Positions 54,379 to 62,991 of a stretch of 62,991 nt of DNA are shown here, one piece after another. Both the position numbers and the translations under genes were made by a program. How positions within the stretch are numbered: position 1 is the stretch's first letter; each line of letters starts with the position of its first letter. This stretch comes from Candidatus Melainabacteria bacterium SSGW_16. Its GTDB lineage: Bacteria; Cyanobacteriota; Vampirovibrionia; 2-02-FULL-35-15. Where the stretch lies: contig DUDS01000011.1 of the NCBI GenBank assembly GCA_004769085.1, positions 1 through 62,991 on the forward strand. The letters run 5' to 3'. The notes under the pieces were generated by a model. It had not been told where the DNA came from. It did not search any database and worked only from the letters and a program-made list of their open reading frames with translations.

Positions 54379-55323
54379 TCATTTGGTTTCAAGAAAACAT
54401 CTGCTTTTATGAGATTTTGAACCAGTAATTTCATATAAATCCGGGATCGATTTTTTACACTTATCAAATACATAAGAACACCGGGGGTGGAATGAACAAC
54501 CTGAAGGAATCAAATCTATAGTTGGAGGTTGGCCAGGTATCGGATGCAGTGTATGTTTTTTTTCATCCGGCAGAGAATTAAGCAACCCAATTGTATAAGG
54601 ATGCTTCGGATTAGTAAATATTTCTTTTGTTAATGCTGCTTCCACAATCCTGCCAAGATACATAACAAAAACCCTGTCACAGATTTCTGCAACCTGTGCA
54701 AGATCATGAGTAATAAGAAGGATTGCTTTCCCTTTGCTTTTTAAATCCTTCATGATTTGCAGAATCTGAAGTTGAATTGTTACATCAAGAGCCGTGGTAG
54801 GTTCATCAGCAATTAAAATATCAGGTTCAGCCACCATTGCCATTGCAATAAGAGCTCTTTGTTTCATGCCACCTGAGAATTGGTGTGGATAATCATTCAG
54901 CCTGCTGCCGGCATCTGCAATATTTATGCTCTCAAGTGCAGCTCTTGCCATTTCTATTCCCTTTGAATGTGGCACTTTTCTGTGGACCTCAACAACCTCT
55001 GAAATCTGATCACCAATTGAAAAAACAGGATTCAGTGCAGATAAAGGATCCTGTGGTATTAATGAAATTTTATTCCCTCGAATATTTCTTCTTGATTCAT
55101 GATCAATTTTAAGCAAATCGACTCCATCGTAAATTACTTCACCCTTTAATTCAGCACCAGGTGGTGTTATACCTAATATTGAATATGCTGTTAAAGACTT
55201 CCCGCAACCTGATTCTCCTACCAAGCCAACAATTTCACCTGACTGAAGTTCAAAAGAAACATCATCTACAGCAGTCTTTTGACCAAAAATTACACTTAAA
55301 TTTCTGACTTCTAATTTTTTCAC
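54379..55323 (-). CDS. Oligopeptide/dipeptide ABC transporter ATPase (OppD type)
   Basis: 314 residues. Walker A GESGCGKS, signature FSGGMKQR, Walker B ILIADEPTTALD, His switch LLITHD. The C-terminal oligopeptide-transporter extension with CSFHPRC is typical of OppD/DppD. No permease or binding-protein gene is adjacent. Convergent with atpB, 1 bp between stops. Confidence 0.9.
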   Translation of the reverse strand: MKKLEVRNLSVIFGQKTAVDDVSFELQSGEIVGLVGESGCGKSLTAYSILGITPPGAELKGEVIYDGVDLLKIDHESRRNIRGNKISLIPQDPLSALNPVFSIGDQISEVVEVHRKVPHSKGIEMARAALESINIADAGSRLNDYPHQFSGGMKQRALIAMAMVAEPDILIADEPTTALDVTIQLQILQIMKDLKSKGKAILLITHDLAQVAEICDRVFVMYLGRIVEAALTKEIFTNPKHPYTIGLLNSLPDEKKHTLHPIPGQPPTIDLIPSGCSFHPRCSYVFDKCKKSIPDLYEITGSKSHKSRCFLETK

Positions 55324-55450
55324 AGCTCAATAATCCTATTTACTCATACCTTTATTCTAATCATCTACTTACAAACTGTGGTAACATTTTAATAAATATA
55401 TCGTCAAAGTTTTATATTAATAGCTATCCTAAGAAATAAAGGCAATTTTC

Positions 55451-56272
55451 ATGTCACCCAACCAAGTAAGTTCAACTCCAATTGATGATGAATTTGAAAG
55501 TAAAGATGTACATAAACTTTTAACTGAATACCACAAGACAAAAAATAAAAGCATAAGAGACAGAATTGTTAGTCTATCTATTGCTCTGGTAAAAAGAATT
55601 GCTTATGGACTTGCCCGAAGAAGTACTGACCCTGTAGATGATCTAATTCAGGTAGGCAGTATAGGACTGGTAAAAGCAATTGAGCAGTTTGATCCTTCAG
55701 CTGGTGCGAAATTCCACACTTATGCCACACACTTAATTACAGGGGAGATCAGACATTACCTCCGTGATAAAACTTCAATGATAAGAGCACCTAGAGAACT
55801 TCAGGAACTAAGTTTCAGGATATCCAGACTCGTACAGGATCTAATACATGAGTTGGGCAGGGAACCAACTGACAGTGAAGTTTCACAAGTTCTTCAAATT
55901 CCAGCAGATAAAATCTCAGAAGCCTATGAAGTTGACAGAAGAAGGACTCTTGTTTCTCTTGATCAGACACTTACAACAGATGGAACAAGTGAACAGCTTT
56001 TAATTGATACCCTGGAAGATGGTTCACATCAGCTTAGATTTGGTTCAGAAGAAGACAACATAATGCTTCAGGCTGCAATTAAACAACTCAAAGAAAACCT
56101 CAGGCAAGTAGTAGAAATGACATACTATCAGGATTTAAGCCAGACTGAAGTCGCAAGAAGACTCGGCATTTCACAAATGCAGGTTTCAAGGAGGCTCAGG
56201 GCAGCAACTGCAGAACTGCAAAGAATCCTTCTTGGAAATAAGCTGAATATGAATAAAAAAAGCAACCGATAA
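55451..56272 (+). CDS. Group 3 sigma factor, SigF/SigB-like
   Basis: 273 residues. Regions 2 (about 45-115, DDLIQVGSIGLVKAIEQFDP, then FHTYATHLITGEIRHYLRD), 3 (about 125-175, MIRAPRELQEL) and 4 (about 205-260, QTEVARRLGISQMQVSRRL). Resembles cyanobacterial SigF and Bacillus SigB/SigF. No anti-sigma gene is adjacent. Followed after 19 bp by galE. Confidence 0.85.
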   Translation: MSPNQVSSTPIDDEFESKDVHKLLTEYHKTKNKSIRDRIVSLSIALVKRIAYGLARRSTDPVDDLIQVGSIGLVKAIEQFDPSAGAKFHTYATHLITGEIRHYLRDKTSMIRAPRELQELSFRISRLVQDLIHELGREPTDSEVSQVLQIPADKISEAYEVDRRRTLVSLDQTLTTDGTSEQLLIDTLEDGSHQLRFGSEEDNIMLQAAIKQLKENLRQVVEMTYYQDLSQTEVARRLGISQMQVSRRLRAATAELQRILLGNKLNMNKKSNR

Positions 56273-56291
56273 ATAGGAAAGCAAACAAAAA

Positions 56292-57281
56292 TTGAAAGCA
56301 ACAGTACTTGTAAGTGGAGCAGCAGGATATATAGGTTCAGTAGCAACTGAAATTCTTCTTAGCGAAGGATATAAAATTATAGTAATAGATGATCTTTCAA
56401 CAGGTCATGAAAAATCATTATTTGATGGTGTTACATTTTACAAATCAACAATTGGAGATAGCAAAACCTTAAAAAAGATTTTTAGTGAAAATAAAATAGA
56501 CATAGTTCTGCACATTGCAGGTGCTGCTATAGTAAGTGAATCTGTAACCAATCCACTCAAATACTTTGACATAAATTTTTGTCAAGCTCAGAACATGTTA
56601 GACGAAATGATTTGTTTTAATGTGAAAAAAATTGTATTTTCATCAACATGTGCCATCTATGGAATCCCAAAAGATTCCGATATACCAATAAAAGAAGAGA
56701 CAGAAACAAATCCCATTAATCCCTATGGAGAATCAAAACTTCTATTTGAAAATACTCTTAAATGGTACAAAGAAAACCATGGGATTGATTTTATTTCACT
56801 TAGATACTTTAATGTCGCTGGTGCTACAAAAAAAAGGGGTGAAAAACACAATCCTGAAACACATTTAATTCCACTTATTTTAAAAGCAGCTCACGATAAA
56901 AACTATGAATTAATGCTTTTTGGCAATGATTACCCAACTAAAGATGGTACAGCTATACGAGACTATATACATGTAATCGATCTGAATTATGCTCATTTAA
57001 AAGCAATAGAAACTCTTCTTCAGAATAAAAGTCATAATAATTTTTATAATCTTGGGTACGGTCACGGCTATTCAGTCCTTGAAATTGTCAATGCAGCAAA
57101 AGAAGTTCTACAAAAAGAAATAAATTATAAAATTGGTAAGAGAAGAGAAGGTGATGCACCGGTTTTAATAGCAAATGCAACAAAAATTAGAACTGATTTA
57201 AACTGGACTCCAAAGCATGACAATATTTACGAAATAATTAAATCAGCATCAGAATTTTATAAAAATTTTATAGGGTATTAA
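56292..57281 (+). CDS. galE: UDP-glucose 4-epimerase
   Basis: 329 residues. TTG start at 56292, preceded by AGGAAA. NAD-binding GAAGYIGS, catalytic SSTCAIYG and Y-x-x-x-K in NPYGESK, then RYFNVAGA. Interconverts UDP-glucose and UDP-galactose for surface polysaccharide. Probably co-transcribed with the sigma gene. Confidence 0.92.
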   Translation: MKATVLVSGAAGYIGSVATEILLSEGYKIIVIDDLSTGHEKSLFDGVTFYKSTIGDSKTLKKIFSENKIDIVLHIAGAAIVSESVTNPLKYFDINFCQAQNMLDEMICFNVKKIVFSSTCAIYGIPKDSDIPIKEETETNPINPYGESKLLFENTLKWYKENHGIDFISLRYFNVAGATKKRGEKHNPETHLIPLILKAAHDKNYELMLFGNDYPTKDGTAIRDYIHVIDLNYAHLKAIETLLQNKSHNNFYNLGYGHGYSVLEIVNAAKEVLQKEINYKIGKRREGDAPVLIANATKIRTDLNWTPKHDNIYEIIKSASEFYKNFIGY

Positions 57282-57373
57282 CTTTGAATAAATTGTATGT
57301 TTCATTAAACACTTTTCAGTTTTGTTGATAGAATTAATCTGTCAATCCGGCTGAAAGGAAACAGGGAAAGATT

Positions 57374-57592
57374 ATGGCAAAAGTTCTAGTAAATTTTCAA
57401 GATGAATTTCTACAAGACATAGACAAGATAGCAGAACTCGAGCATAGAACAAGAAGTTCACTAATAAGAGAGGCCCTTAGAAGATATTTATTGCAGCACA
57501 AAACTGAAGCTGCAAAAAAAGAAGCACAATCTCAGCAAACTTCTCAACCCGTTGACAATAAAATAATTTTTCCTGCCGCCAAGGCAAGCTAA
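57374..57592 (+). CDS. Ribbon-helix-helix (CopG-type) DNA-binding protein
   Basis: 72 residues. Residues 1-45 match the fold: a strand VLVNFQDEFL, helix IDKIAELEHR and helix RSSLIREALRRYL. The tail (46-72) is Gln/Lys-rich. A(A)GGAAA precedes the ATG. No toxin partner is seen. Confidence 0.8.
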   Translation: MAKVLVNFQDEFLQDIDKIAELEHRTRSSLIREALRRYLLQHKTEAAKKEAQSQQTSQPVDNKIIFPAAKAS

Positions 57593-57618
57593 ATACAAAC
57601 CAGGGTATATAAAAATTA

Positions 57619-57650
57619 AAAACCCGCTGCAATTAGACAGCGGGTTTTTA
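57619..57650. terminator. Bidirectional intrinsic terminator
   Basis: AAAACCCGCTG (57619-57629) pairs with CAGCGGGTTTT (57639-57649), T-rich on one side and A-rich on the other. It serves the two convergent ribbon-helix-helix genes. Confidence 0.9.
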
Positions 57651-57679
57651 ATTTTGTTTTCAATCAAAAGCAGACTGAA

Positions 57680-57937
57680 TTAGTTTAATGAGGTAACTAA
57701 TTCATTGACAGATTCAGTCTTTTGGGTAAAAAGACCATCTGAATTGCTGCCGATTAAACGAGCCCATTGCTCAATTACTTCAGCTTGGCTTACACCTTTT
57801 TGTGTAGCAACATGTCTGATTATTTCCAATGCTCTTGGAGAAAGACGGAATGAAACCATCTTTTTTGCTTCTCCATATAGAGGCTTTGGTCCTGTCTTTT
57901 TTCTGCTTTGTTGTTGTGCTTGTGTCAATGTATCCAT
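57680..57937 (-). CDS. Ribbon-helix-helix-like protein
   Basis: 85 residues. A basic N-terminus (SRKKTGPKP) precedes the pattern MVSFRLSPRALEII / GVSQAEVIEQWARLI, matching a CopG-like strand-helix-helix. Convergent with the other such gene but not a recognisable copy of it. Confidence 0.7.
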   Translation of the reverse strand: MDTLTQAQQQSRKKTGPKPLYGEAKKMVSFRLSPRALEIIRHVATQKGVSQAEVIEQWARLIGSNSDGLFTQKTESVNELVTSLN

Positions 57938-58222
57938 ATCTCTCCTCTTTATTTTTTTACTCTATTAACCGTCCGGATAAATAATTTATCGTAGTATTGA
58001 CTAATGTATTAAAAAATACACAAATATTTTATATTTGGACATTACCTAATAATAAAAACTATCTAAAAATGCAAAATTTATATATAAAATCTAGGGGAAT
58101 TGATAAAGAATTTAAAGCTTAACCTTTTTAGGTGTTTTTCTTACAAAGATTAAGAAGGCTAATACAGGGGGTAAAGCTTTTCTGAAAATTGCCTCAATAC
58201 AATATTTTCTACCCTAAAATTA

Positions 58223-59002
58223 ATGTTCGTGGAAAATATATTTAAATTTGCAGTAAAAATTACTGAAAAAGCTAATAGGATAATTCTAAAAAACCTAAAT
58301 AAGATAAGGGAAATCTCATATAAAAAAGGAGATTTTAACCTTGTAACTAATGTTGATAAGGAAGTAGAAACACTTCTTATAAAAGAAATAGCCTTAAAAT
58401 TTCCAAACCATTCAATAATTGCTGAAGAATCCGGGAAACATATTAAAGATCCAGACTATGAATGGTTTATTGATCCAATTGACGGGACAACAAATTTTGC
58501 ACATAGCTACCCATGTTTTTGTATTTCAATTGGTTTTGCCAGAAAGAAAAAAATGGAATTTGGACTCATTAAGAATCCTGGTACAGGAGATCTATACAGT
58601 GCACAGAAAAATAAAGGTGCAAAACTAAATGGCAAAACAATAAAAGTTTCAAAGATAAGATCACTAAAAGACAGTCTCTTAGTTACTGGTTTTCCATATG
58701 ACAGAAGAACATCAAAAACAAATAATTTCAATCACTTCAGAAATCTTACTCTATGCAGTCATGGAGTAAGGCGAGATGGTGCTGCAGCACTGGATTTATG
58801 CTATGTAGCATCAGGAGCAGTAGATGGTTTCTGGGAATTAAAGCTTAGTCCATGGGATGTTGCAGCAGGAATGTTAATAGTAGAAGAAGCAGGAGGTAAA
58901 ATAACAAATTTCAAGGGCAATAAATTTGATATTTATTGCAAAGAAATTGTTGCATCAAACGGATTTATTCATAAAGAATTGATAAAAAAACTAAATCTAT
59001 AA
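58223..59002 (+). CDS. suhB: Inositol monophosphatase family protein
   Basis: 259 residues. Metal-binding motifs of the family: EES in IIAEESG, DPIDGTTNF and WDVAAGMLIVEEAGG. Dephosphorylates inositol-1-phosphate or related substrates. Its stop overlaps the convergent queG by 6 bp. Confidence 0.9.
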   Translation: MFVENIFKFAVKITEKANRIILKNLNKIREISYKKGDFNLVTNVDKEVETLLIKEIALKFPNHSIIAEESGKHIKDPDYEWFIDPIDGTTNFAHSYPCFCISIGFARKKKMEFGLIKNPGTGDLYSAQKNKGAKLNGKTIKVSKIRSLKDSLLVTGFPYDRRTSKTNNFNHFRNLTLCSHGVRRDGAAALDLCYVASGAVDGFWELKLSPWDVAAGMLIVEEAGGKITNFKGNKFDIYCKEIVASNGFIHKELIKKLNL

Positions 59003-60049
59003 AACTGCTACTGAATTTCTATATTTAGAAAGTGCCCACAAAACATGTTCTTTTATAACAGGATCATTTTCATTTTTAACAAGCCACTCAAGTTCAGGCA
59101 ATGCTTCTTGAGAAAGCCTATTTCCTGCAACAATAGCAGCATTTCTTATCATTCCTTTTCTTCCGGATCGTGTTAGTGGAGTATGACAAAATAACTCATG
59201 AAATTCATCGTCGGTTCTTATACTGAGAATCTTCTTCAAACTTAGCCAGTGTCCTGCTCCCTCTTCAGGCATAAATTCTTTCCAATTTGTTTGTTTAATT
59301 TTATTATTATAAGGACAAATAATCTGGCAGAGATCACAACCAAAGATCCAGTTACCAATTTTTTCTCTTAATTCAACCGGAATTATTCCTTTATTTTCAA
59401 TGGTCAGATAAGATATACAAAGTCCTGCATTAAGAACATATTCATTATCAAGTGCACCTGTTGGACAAACATTCTTGCATCGCGTACACCTTCCACATGT
59501 ACCTGACTGTTCACTGTCTGGTTCAAGTTCAATATCTGTAATCAACTCACAAATAAAAAAATATGAACCGTAAGTTTTATTAATTAAAAGCGTATGCTTC
59601 CCAACAAATCCAAGTCCTGATGATCTGGCAAAAGATTTTTCAAGCAATGGTACTGCATCAGAGAATCCTTTCGACAAATATTTTCTCTGTATATTTTTTT
59701 CAAGCATTTCTTGGAACAATTTGATTTTCTTTTTTAGTATTTTGTGGTAATCCTTACCGGCTGCATAAGCTGCCACTCTTCCATAGTCAGAACCCGGATC
59801 ATCAGTCACAGGAGTATAGTAATTAACAAGAAGGGTTATAATCGAAGAAGCTTCGGGTAATAATTGTTTTGGTCTTGCATTTATTGGATTTTCCCTGAGC
59901 AAATATTTCATATCAGCTGCATAACCCGCTTCTCTCCATTCAAGGAAATGGCTGTGTGAATCCTCAAGACTATTAGCGCTTGAAATCCCAACAGCATCAA
60001 AACCTAATTCAAATGCTATTTCTCTGATTATTTGCTTTATATCCATCAT
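58997..60049 (-). CDS. queG: Epoxyqueuosine reductase QueG
   Basis: 350 residues. Catalyses the last step of queuosine synthesis in tRNA, with cobalamin. The two 4Fe-4S clusters are in CGRCTRCKNVCPTG and CDLCQIICPYN; a HEAT-like tail follows. Start is 30 bp from the divergent rimO start, so their promoters must overlap. Confidence 0.95.
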   Translation of the reverse strand: MMDIKQIIREIAFELGFDAVGISSANSLEDSHSHFLEWREAGYAADMKYLLRENPINARPKQLLPEASSIITLLVNYYTPVTDDPGSDYGRVAAYAAGKDYHKILKKKIKLFQEMLEKNIQRKYLSKGFSDAVPLLEKSFARSSGLGFVGKHTLLINKTYGSYFFICELITDIELEPDSEQSGTCGRCTRCKNVCPTGALDNEYVLNAGLCISYLTIENKGIIPVELREKIGNWIFGCDLCQIICPYNNKIKQTNWKEFMPEEGAGHWLSLKKILSIRTDDEFHELFCHTPLTRSGRKGMIRNAAIVAGNRLSQEALPELEWLVKNENDPVIKEHVLWALSKYRNSVAVL

Positions 60050-60079
60050 TGTTTGATATAATTATATTCCTCAAAAATT

Positions 60080-61447
60080 ATGCCTCAAAATCACCCTAAA
60101 TTAAAGAAGCTTCCTGTAATCGGAGTATCTACTCTTGGTTGTCCTAAAAACCTTGTTGATACTGAGAACATAGTAGGAATACTACATGCAGCAGGATATC
60201 AGATCACCTCTGACCATAAAAAATCAGATATATCACTTGTAAACACCTGTACCTTTATAAAAGATAGCAATGACGAAAGCAGAGAGGTTCTAAATAGTCT
60301 TTCAAAAGAAGGGAAAAATCTAATCATTGCAGGCTGTATGGCACAAAGATATAAAGAATCATTATTTGAGGAATTTCCAAATACCCAGGCTGTACTTGGA
60401 ACAGGGAATATAAAAGATGTACTGGAAATTGTAAAAAAAGTCACCGAAAATATAAACAATGGTAAATCTCAAAAAATAGTAAAAGCAGATGAAATTCCAA
60501 TGTCAGTAGCTGATTCATCTGTTCCCAGGCTCCATACCCAGATTGGACCCAGTGCTTATTTAAAGATTGCAGAAGGATGCGATCACAGATGTGCTTTCTG
60601 TATAATTCCTTATCTTCGCGGAGATATGAAATCAAGAACAATTGAAGATATTACAGATGAAGCAAAAAAACTAGTAAAAGATGGAATAAAAGAAATTGTC
60701 CTCGTTTCACAGGATAGCACTGCTTATGGAACAGACATCTATAAAAGAAGGGCACTTGCAGATTTGCTTAGAGAACTTTCTGACAAATCAGGTGCACACT
60801 GGATAAGGCTAATGTATTCTTACCCTACAGAGCTTACAGAAGAAATGCTGGATGTAATTAGTGAAAAAGAAAATCTAGTTAAGTATATTGATATTCCACT
60901 CCAGCATGCAAGTGAAAAAATACTTAAGTCAATGCGAAGACCACCAACCGTAAGAGACACAGTAGAACTAATCCGTAAAAAAATCCCAGACTGCACAATC
61001 AGAACTACTTTCATAGTTGGATTCCCTGGTGAAACAGAAGATGACTTCACTGAACTTTATAATTTCGTAAAAGAAACAGAATTTGACAGAGTGGGGGTTT
61101 TTACTTATTCACAAGAAACAGGCACACCAGCAGGCACCTTTGAAAATCAAGTTCCCGAAGAAGTTAAAAATGAAAGAAGAGAAAAAATAATGCTTTTACA
61201 GCAACAAATTTCACTTAAGAAAAACAAATCGTTTTCAGGAAAGATCCTTGAAATGCTTGTAGAACAAATAGAGCATCATGAAAACGGTAAAACAAGAATT
61301 ACTGGAAGGTCTTTTCGTGATGCACCTGAAATAGATGGACAGCTTTATGTGGAGTTAAATAAAAAAACAAACAATCCATCACCAGGAGAATTCATAAAAG
61401 TAGAAGTTATAGACTGTGATGAGTATGATCTTTATTGTTCTTTATAA
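60080..61447 (+). CDS. rimO: Ribosomal protein S12 methylthiotransferase RimO
   Basis: 455 residues. Radical SAM enzyme that methylthiolates Asp of S12. The N-terminal cluster motif is STLGCPKNLVDTE, typical of RimO rather than MiaB; the radical SAM cluster is CDHRCAFC. A TRAM domain lies at the end. Convergent with uvrC, 2 bp between stops. Confidence 0.95.
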   Translation: MPQNHPKLKKLPVIGVSTLGCPKNLVDTENIVGILHAAGYQITSDHKKSDISLVNTCTFIKDSNDESREVLNSLSKEGKNLIIAGCMAQRYKESLFEEFPNTQAVLGTGNIKDVLEIVKKVTENINNGKSQKIVKADEIPMSVADSSVPRLHTQIGPSAYLKIAEGCDHRCAFCIIPYLRGDMKSRTIEDITDEAKKLVKDGIKEIVLVSQDSTAYGTDIYKRRALADLLRELSDKSGAHWIRLMYSYPTELTEEMLDVISEKENLVKYIDIPLQHASEKILKSMRRPPTVRDTVELIRKKIPDCTIRTTFIVGFPGETEDDFTELYNFVKETEFDRVGVFTYSQETGTPAGTFENQVPEEVKNERREKIMLLQQQISLKKNKSFSGKILEMLVEQIEHHENGKTRITGRSFRDAPEIDGQLYVELNKKTNNPSPGEFIKVEVIDCDEYDLYCSL

Positions 61448-61449
61448 AT

Positions 61450-62991
61450 TTAGATTATTCTAATTGCTTCCCACAAAGATTTGACCTTATCTTCTTTCTG
61501 CCCTAGAACAGATGCAAAATTTATTAAGTCAGATTCCTGAATATTTTTTAAAGACCCAAAATAACTCATCAATCTTTTAATCTTAGCCTTCCCTAGCCCA
61601 GGGATTTTTTCAAGTTCAGTAGTAAAAGTATCTTTTATCCTGGTATCTCTCTGGAAAGTAATTGCAAATCTGTGTGCTTCATCCCTGATTCTCTGTAGTA
61701 AAAATAAAGCTTTTGAATCCCTCTCAAGTAAAATTGAATCTTTTTTATCCGGCTTAAATACTTCTTCTTGTTTTTTTGCAAGGCTGACTAGATCAGTTTT
61801 AGTTAAATCAAAATTTAGGCTTTCAAGAGCTTCTTTTACTGTACTAAGCTGTCCTTTCCCACCATCAATAATGATAAGGTCAGGCAAGGATGACTCGTTA
61901 TTTCTATACCTTCTTGTTACAACTTCTCTCATAGACTGAAAATCATCCGGCTTATCAAGCAATGATTTAATTTTATATTTTCTATATCTGTTTTTGTCCG
62001 GTTTTCCATCAATAAAACAGACCATGCTTCCTACAGTTCCTGTCCCACCAAGGTGTGAAATATCAAAGCATTCAATATGATCTGGAGAATTTTTAAGACT
62101 TAGACCTAACTGGAGCTCTTTCAGAGACTCAGTCAGATTTTCATTATAGGTTTTTTCACTCAGATTTGACAGTAATACCCTTTCCATTACAAGCATTGCA
62201 TTTTTTTGTGCCATTTTTATAAGCTCAAGTTTTTTCCCTCTTTTAGGGCATGAAATACTCACTTTTTCGGCTCTTGCATTAAGCCAGGTACCAATTTTAT
62301 CTGATTCATTGAGTTCAGTTTGTACTAAAATTTCATGTGGAATATTTGAATCCTCAGTACGCGCATAATATTGTTTTATGGCTTCGTTAAAAGCTTCTTC
62401 AGGACTAGTTTCTTTAGGTAAATTTATATTCAATGCTTCAATTGTAATAATTTTTCCTTCTCTCACCATAAAAAGTTCAAGCACCATAAGGTTTTCTTTG
62501 TGGCAATATGCAAATATATCCTGAGATAAATCAGAATCATCACTTACTACAATTTGTTTCTCAAGAACTTTTTCTATTTTCCGTATAGTATCTCTTATTT
62601 TTGCTGCTTTCTCATAATCAAGATTAGAACTTGCTTCCTTCATTTGACTTTTTAAATTTTTAAGGACACTTTTATATTTTCCCATTAAAAAATCTTCAAC
62701 CTGCCGAACAATCTGCTGATAATCTTCTTTTTTAATAAGGTTTTGACAGGGGCCCGAACAAAGACCAATATGATAGTTCATGCATGGCCTGTCTTTAAAT
62801 AATGGTTTTCTCCTTAAACGCAGCTGAAAACCTTCTTTTAAAATTTTATAGGTTCCCCACATAGCACCAGCATCACTGTAAGGACCAAAAAATTTATTTT
62901 TTGTTTTTGGATATTTTGTCTTAAAACCTGCTACATCTCTTATCGGCACTACACGCGGATATGTTTCATCATACGTAATCATGAGCCAGGG
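61450..62991 (-). CDS. uvrC: Excinuclease ABC subunit C, 5' end outside window
   Basis: At least 513 codons. The frame remains open to the last base; the ATG at 62980-62982 is internal (PWLMITYDE). The N-terminal GIY-YIG nuclease domain is mostly missing for that reason. Visible: a UVR motif (YEKAAKIRDTIRKIEKVL), the RNase-H-like C-terminal nuclease (ECFDISHLGGTGTVGSMVCF, DGGKGQL) and the helix-hairpin-helix end (IPGLGKAKIKRLMSYFGSL). Makes both incisions in nucleotide excision repair. Confidence 0.95.
   Translation of the reverse strand, partial: PWLMITYDETYPRVVPIRDVAGFKTKYPKTKNKFFGPYSDAGAMWGTYKILKEGFQLRLRRKPLFKDRPCMNYHIGLCSGPCQNLIKKEDYQQIVRQVEDFLMGKYKSVLKNLKSQMKEASSNLDYEKAAKIRDTIRKIEKVLEKQIVVSDDSDLSQDIFAYCHKENLMVLELFMVREGKIITIEALNINLPKETSPEEAFNEAIKQYYARTEDSNIPHEILVQTELNESDKIGTWLNARAEKVSISCPKRGKKLELIKMAQKNAMLVMERVLLSNLSEKTYNENLTESLKELQLGLSLKNSPDHIECFDISHLGGTGTVGSMVCFIDGKPDKNRYRKYKIKSLLDKPDDFQSMREVVTRRYRNNESSLPDLIIIDGGKGQLSTVKEALESLNFDLTKTDLVSLAKKQEEVFKPDKKDSILLERDSKALFLLQRIRDEAHRFAITFQRDTRIKDTFTTELEKIPGLGKAKIKRLMSYFGSLKNIQESDLINFASVLGQKEDKVKSLWEAIRII

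Overview
The window is low-GC bacterial DNA with no rRNA and no complete phage or IS element. Several traits fit the non-photosynthetic relatives of cyanobacteria (Melainabacteria/Vampirovibrionia type): an atpI-atpB gene order, a SigF-like group 3 sigma factor, an Rcp1-like receiver and sigma-28 close to flhB. This placement is inference only; no marker gene was compared with a database. Layout: 1-10.4 kb carries one giant secreted poly-serine protein whose frame is open from the window edge, plus a small Cys-rich secreted protein. 10.4-16.2 kb holds a lipid/acyl-CoA group: a ketoacyl-synthase-III-like enzyme, a dehydrogenase-hydratase fusion and a patatin-like hydrolase. 16.2-20.6 kb holds a short bacterial histone-fold protein, a pterin carbinolamine dehydratase whose tail is encoded by an inserted palindromic repeat, an indolepyruvate-oxidoreductase-like enzyme and unknown membrane proteins. 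20.6-28.5 kb has two tRNA genes with CAT anticodons, a tandem pair of calpain-like proteins, a FeoA-like protein, a secreted Cys-rich repeat protein, and a dinD relic lying between two 51-bp direct repeats. 28.5-42.4 kb is a signalling island: one CheB-CheR-PAS-histidine kinase gene (split by a 1-nt frameshift), six response-regulator genes, a subtilisin-like protease, a 1171-residue modular secreted protein and a small exported protein. Three transcription-unit leaders in this island share a dyad motif, and two are strongly structured. 42.4-48.7 kb has a Tat-exported DUF1501 protein, a flagellar/export group (flhB, sigma-28, a large unknown protein) and two small unknown proteins. 48.7-63 kb is ordinary housekeeping: rsmA, glutaredoxin, rpmE, ispG, a TPR protein, atpZ-atpI-atpB (the operon stops there), an OppD-type ATPase, sigF-like, galE, two ribbon-helix-helix proteins, suhB, queG, rimO and a 5'-truncated uvrC. 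Working together: the kinase-receiver island, proteases and giant surface proteins look like an environment-sensing and surface/adhesion programme, while the right third is conserved core. The observations I rate highest are the response-regulator/secreted-protein island with its shared leader motif, the histone-fold protein, the repeat-encoded C-terminus of the pterin dehydratase, and the dinD gene with two in-frame stops between direct repeats.
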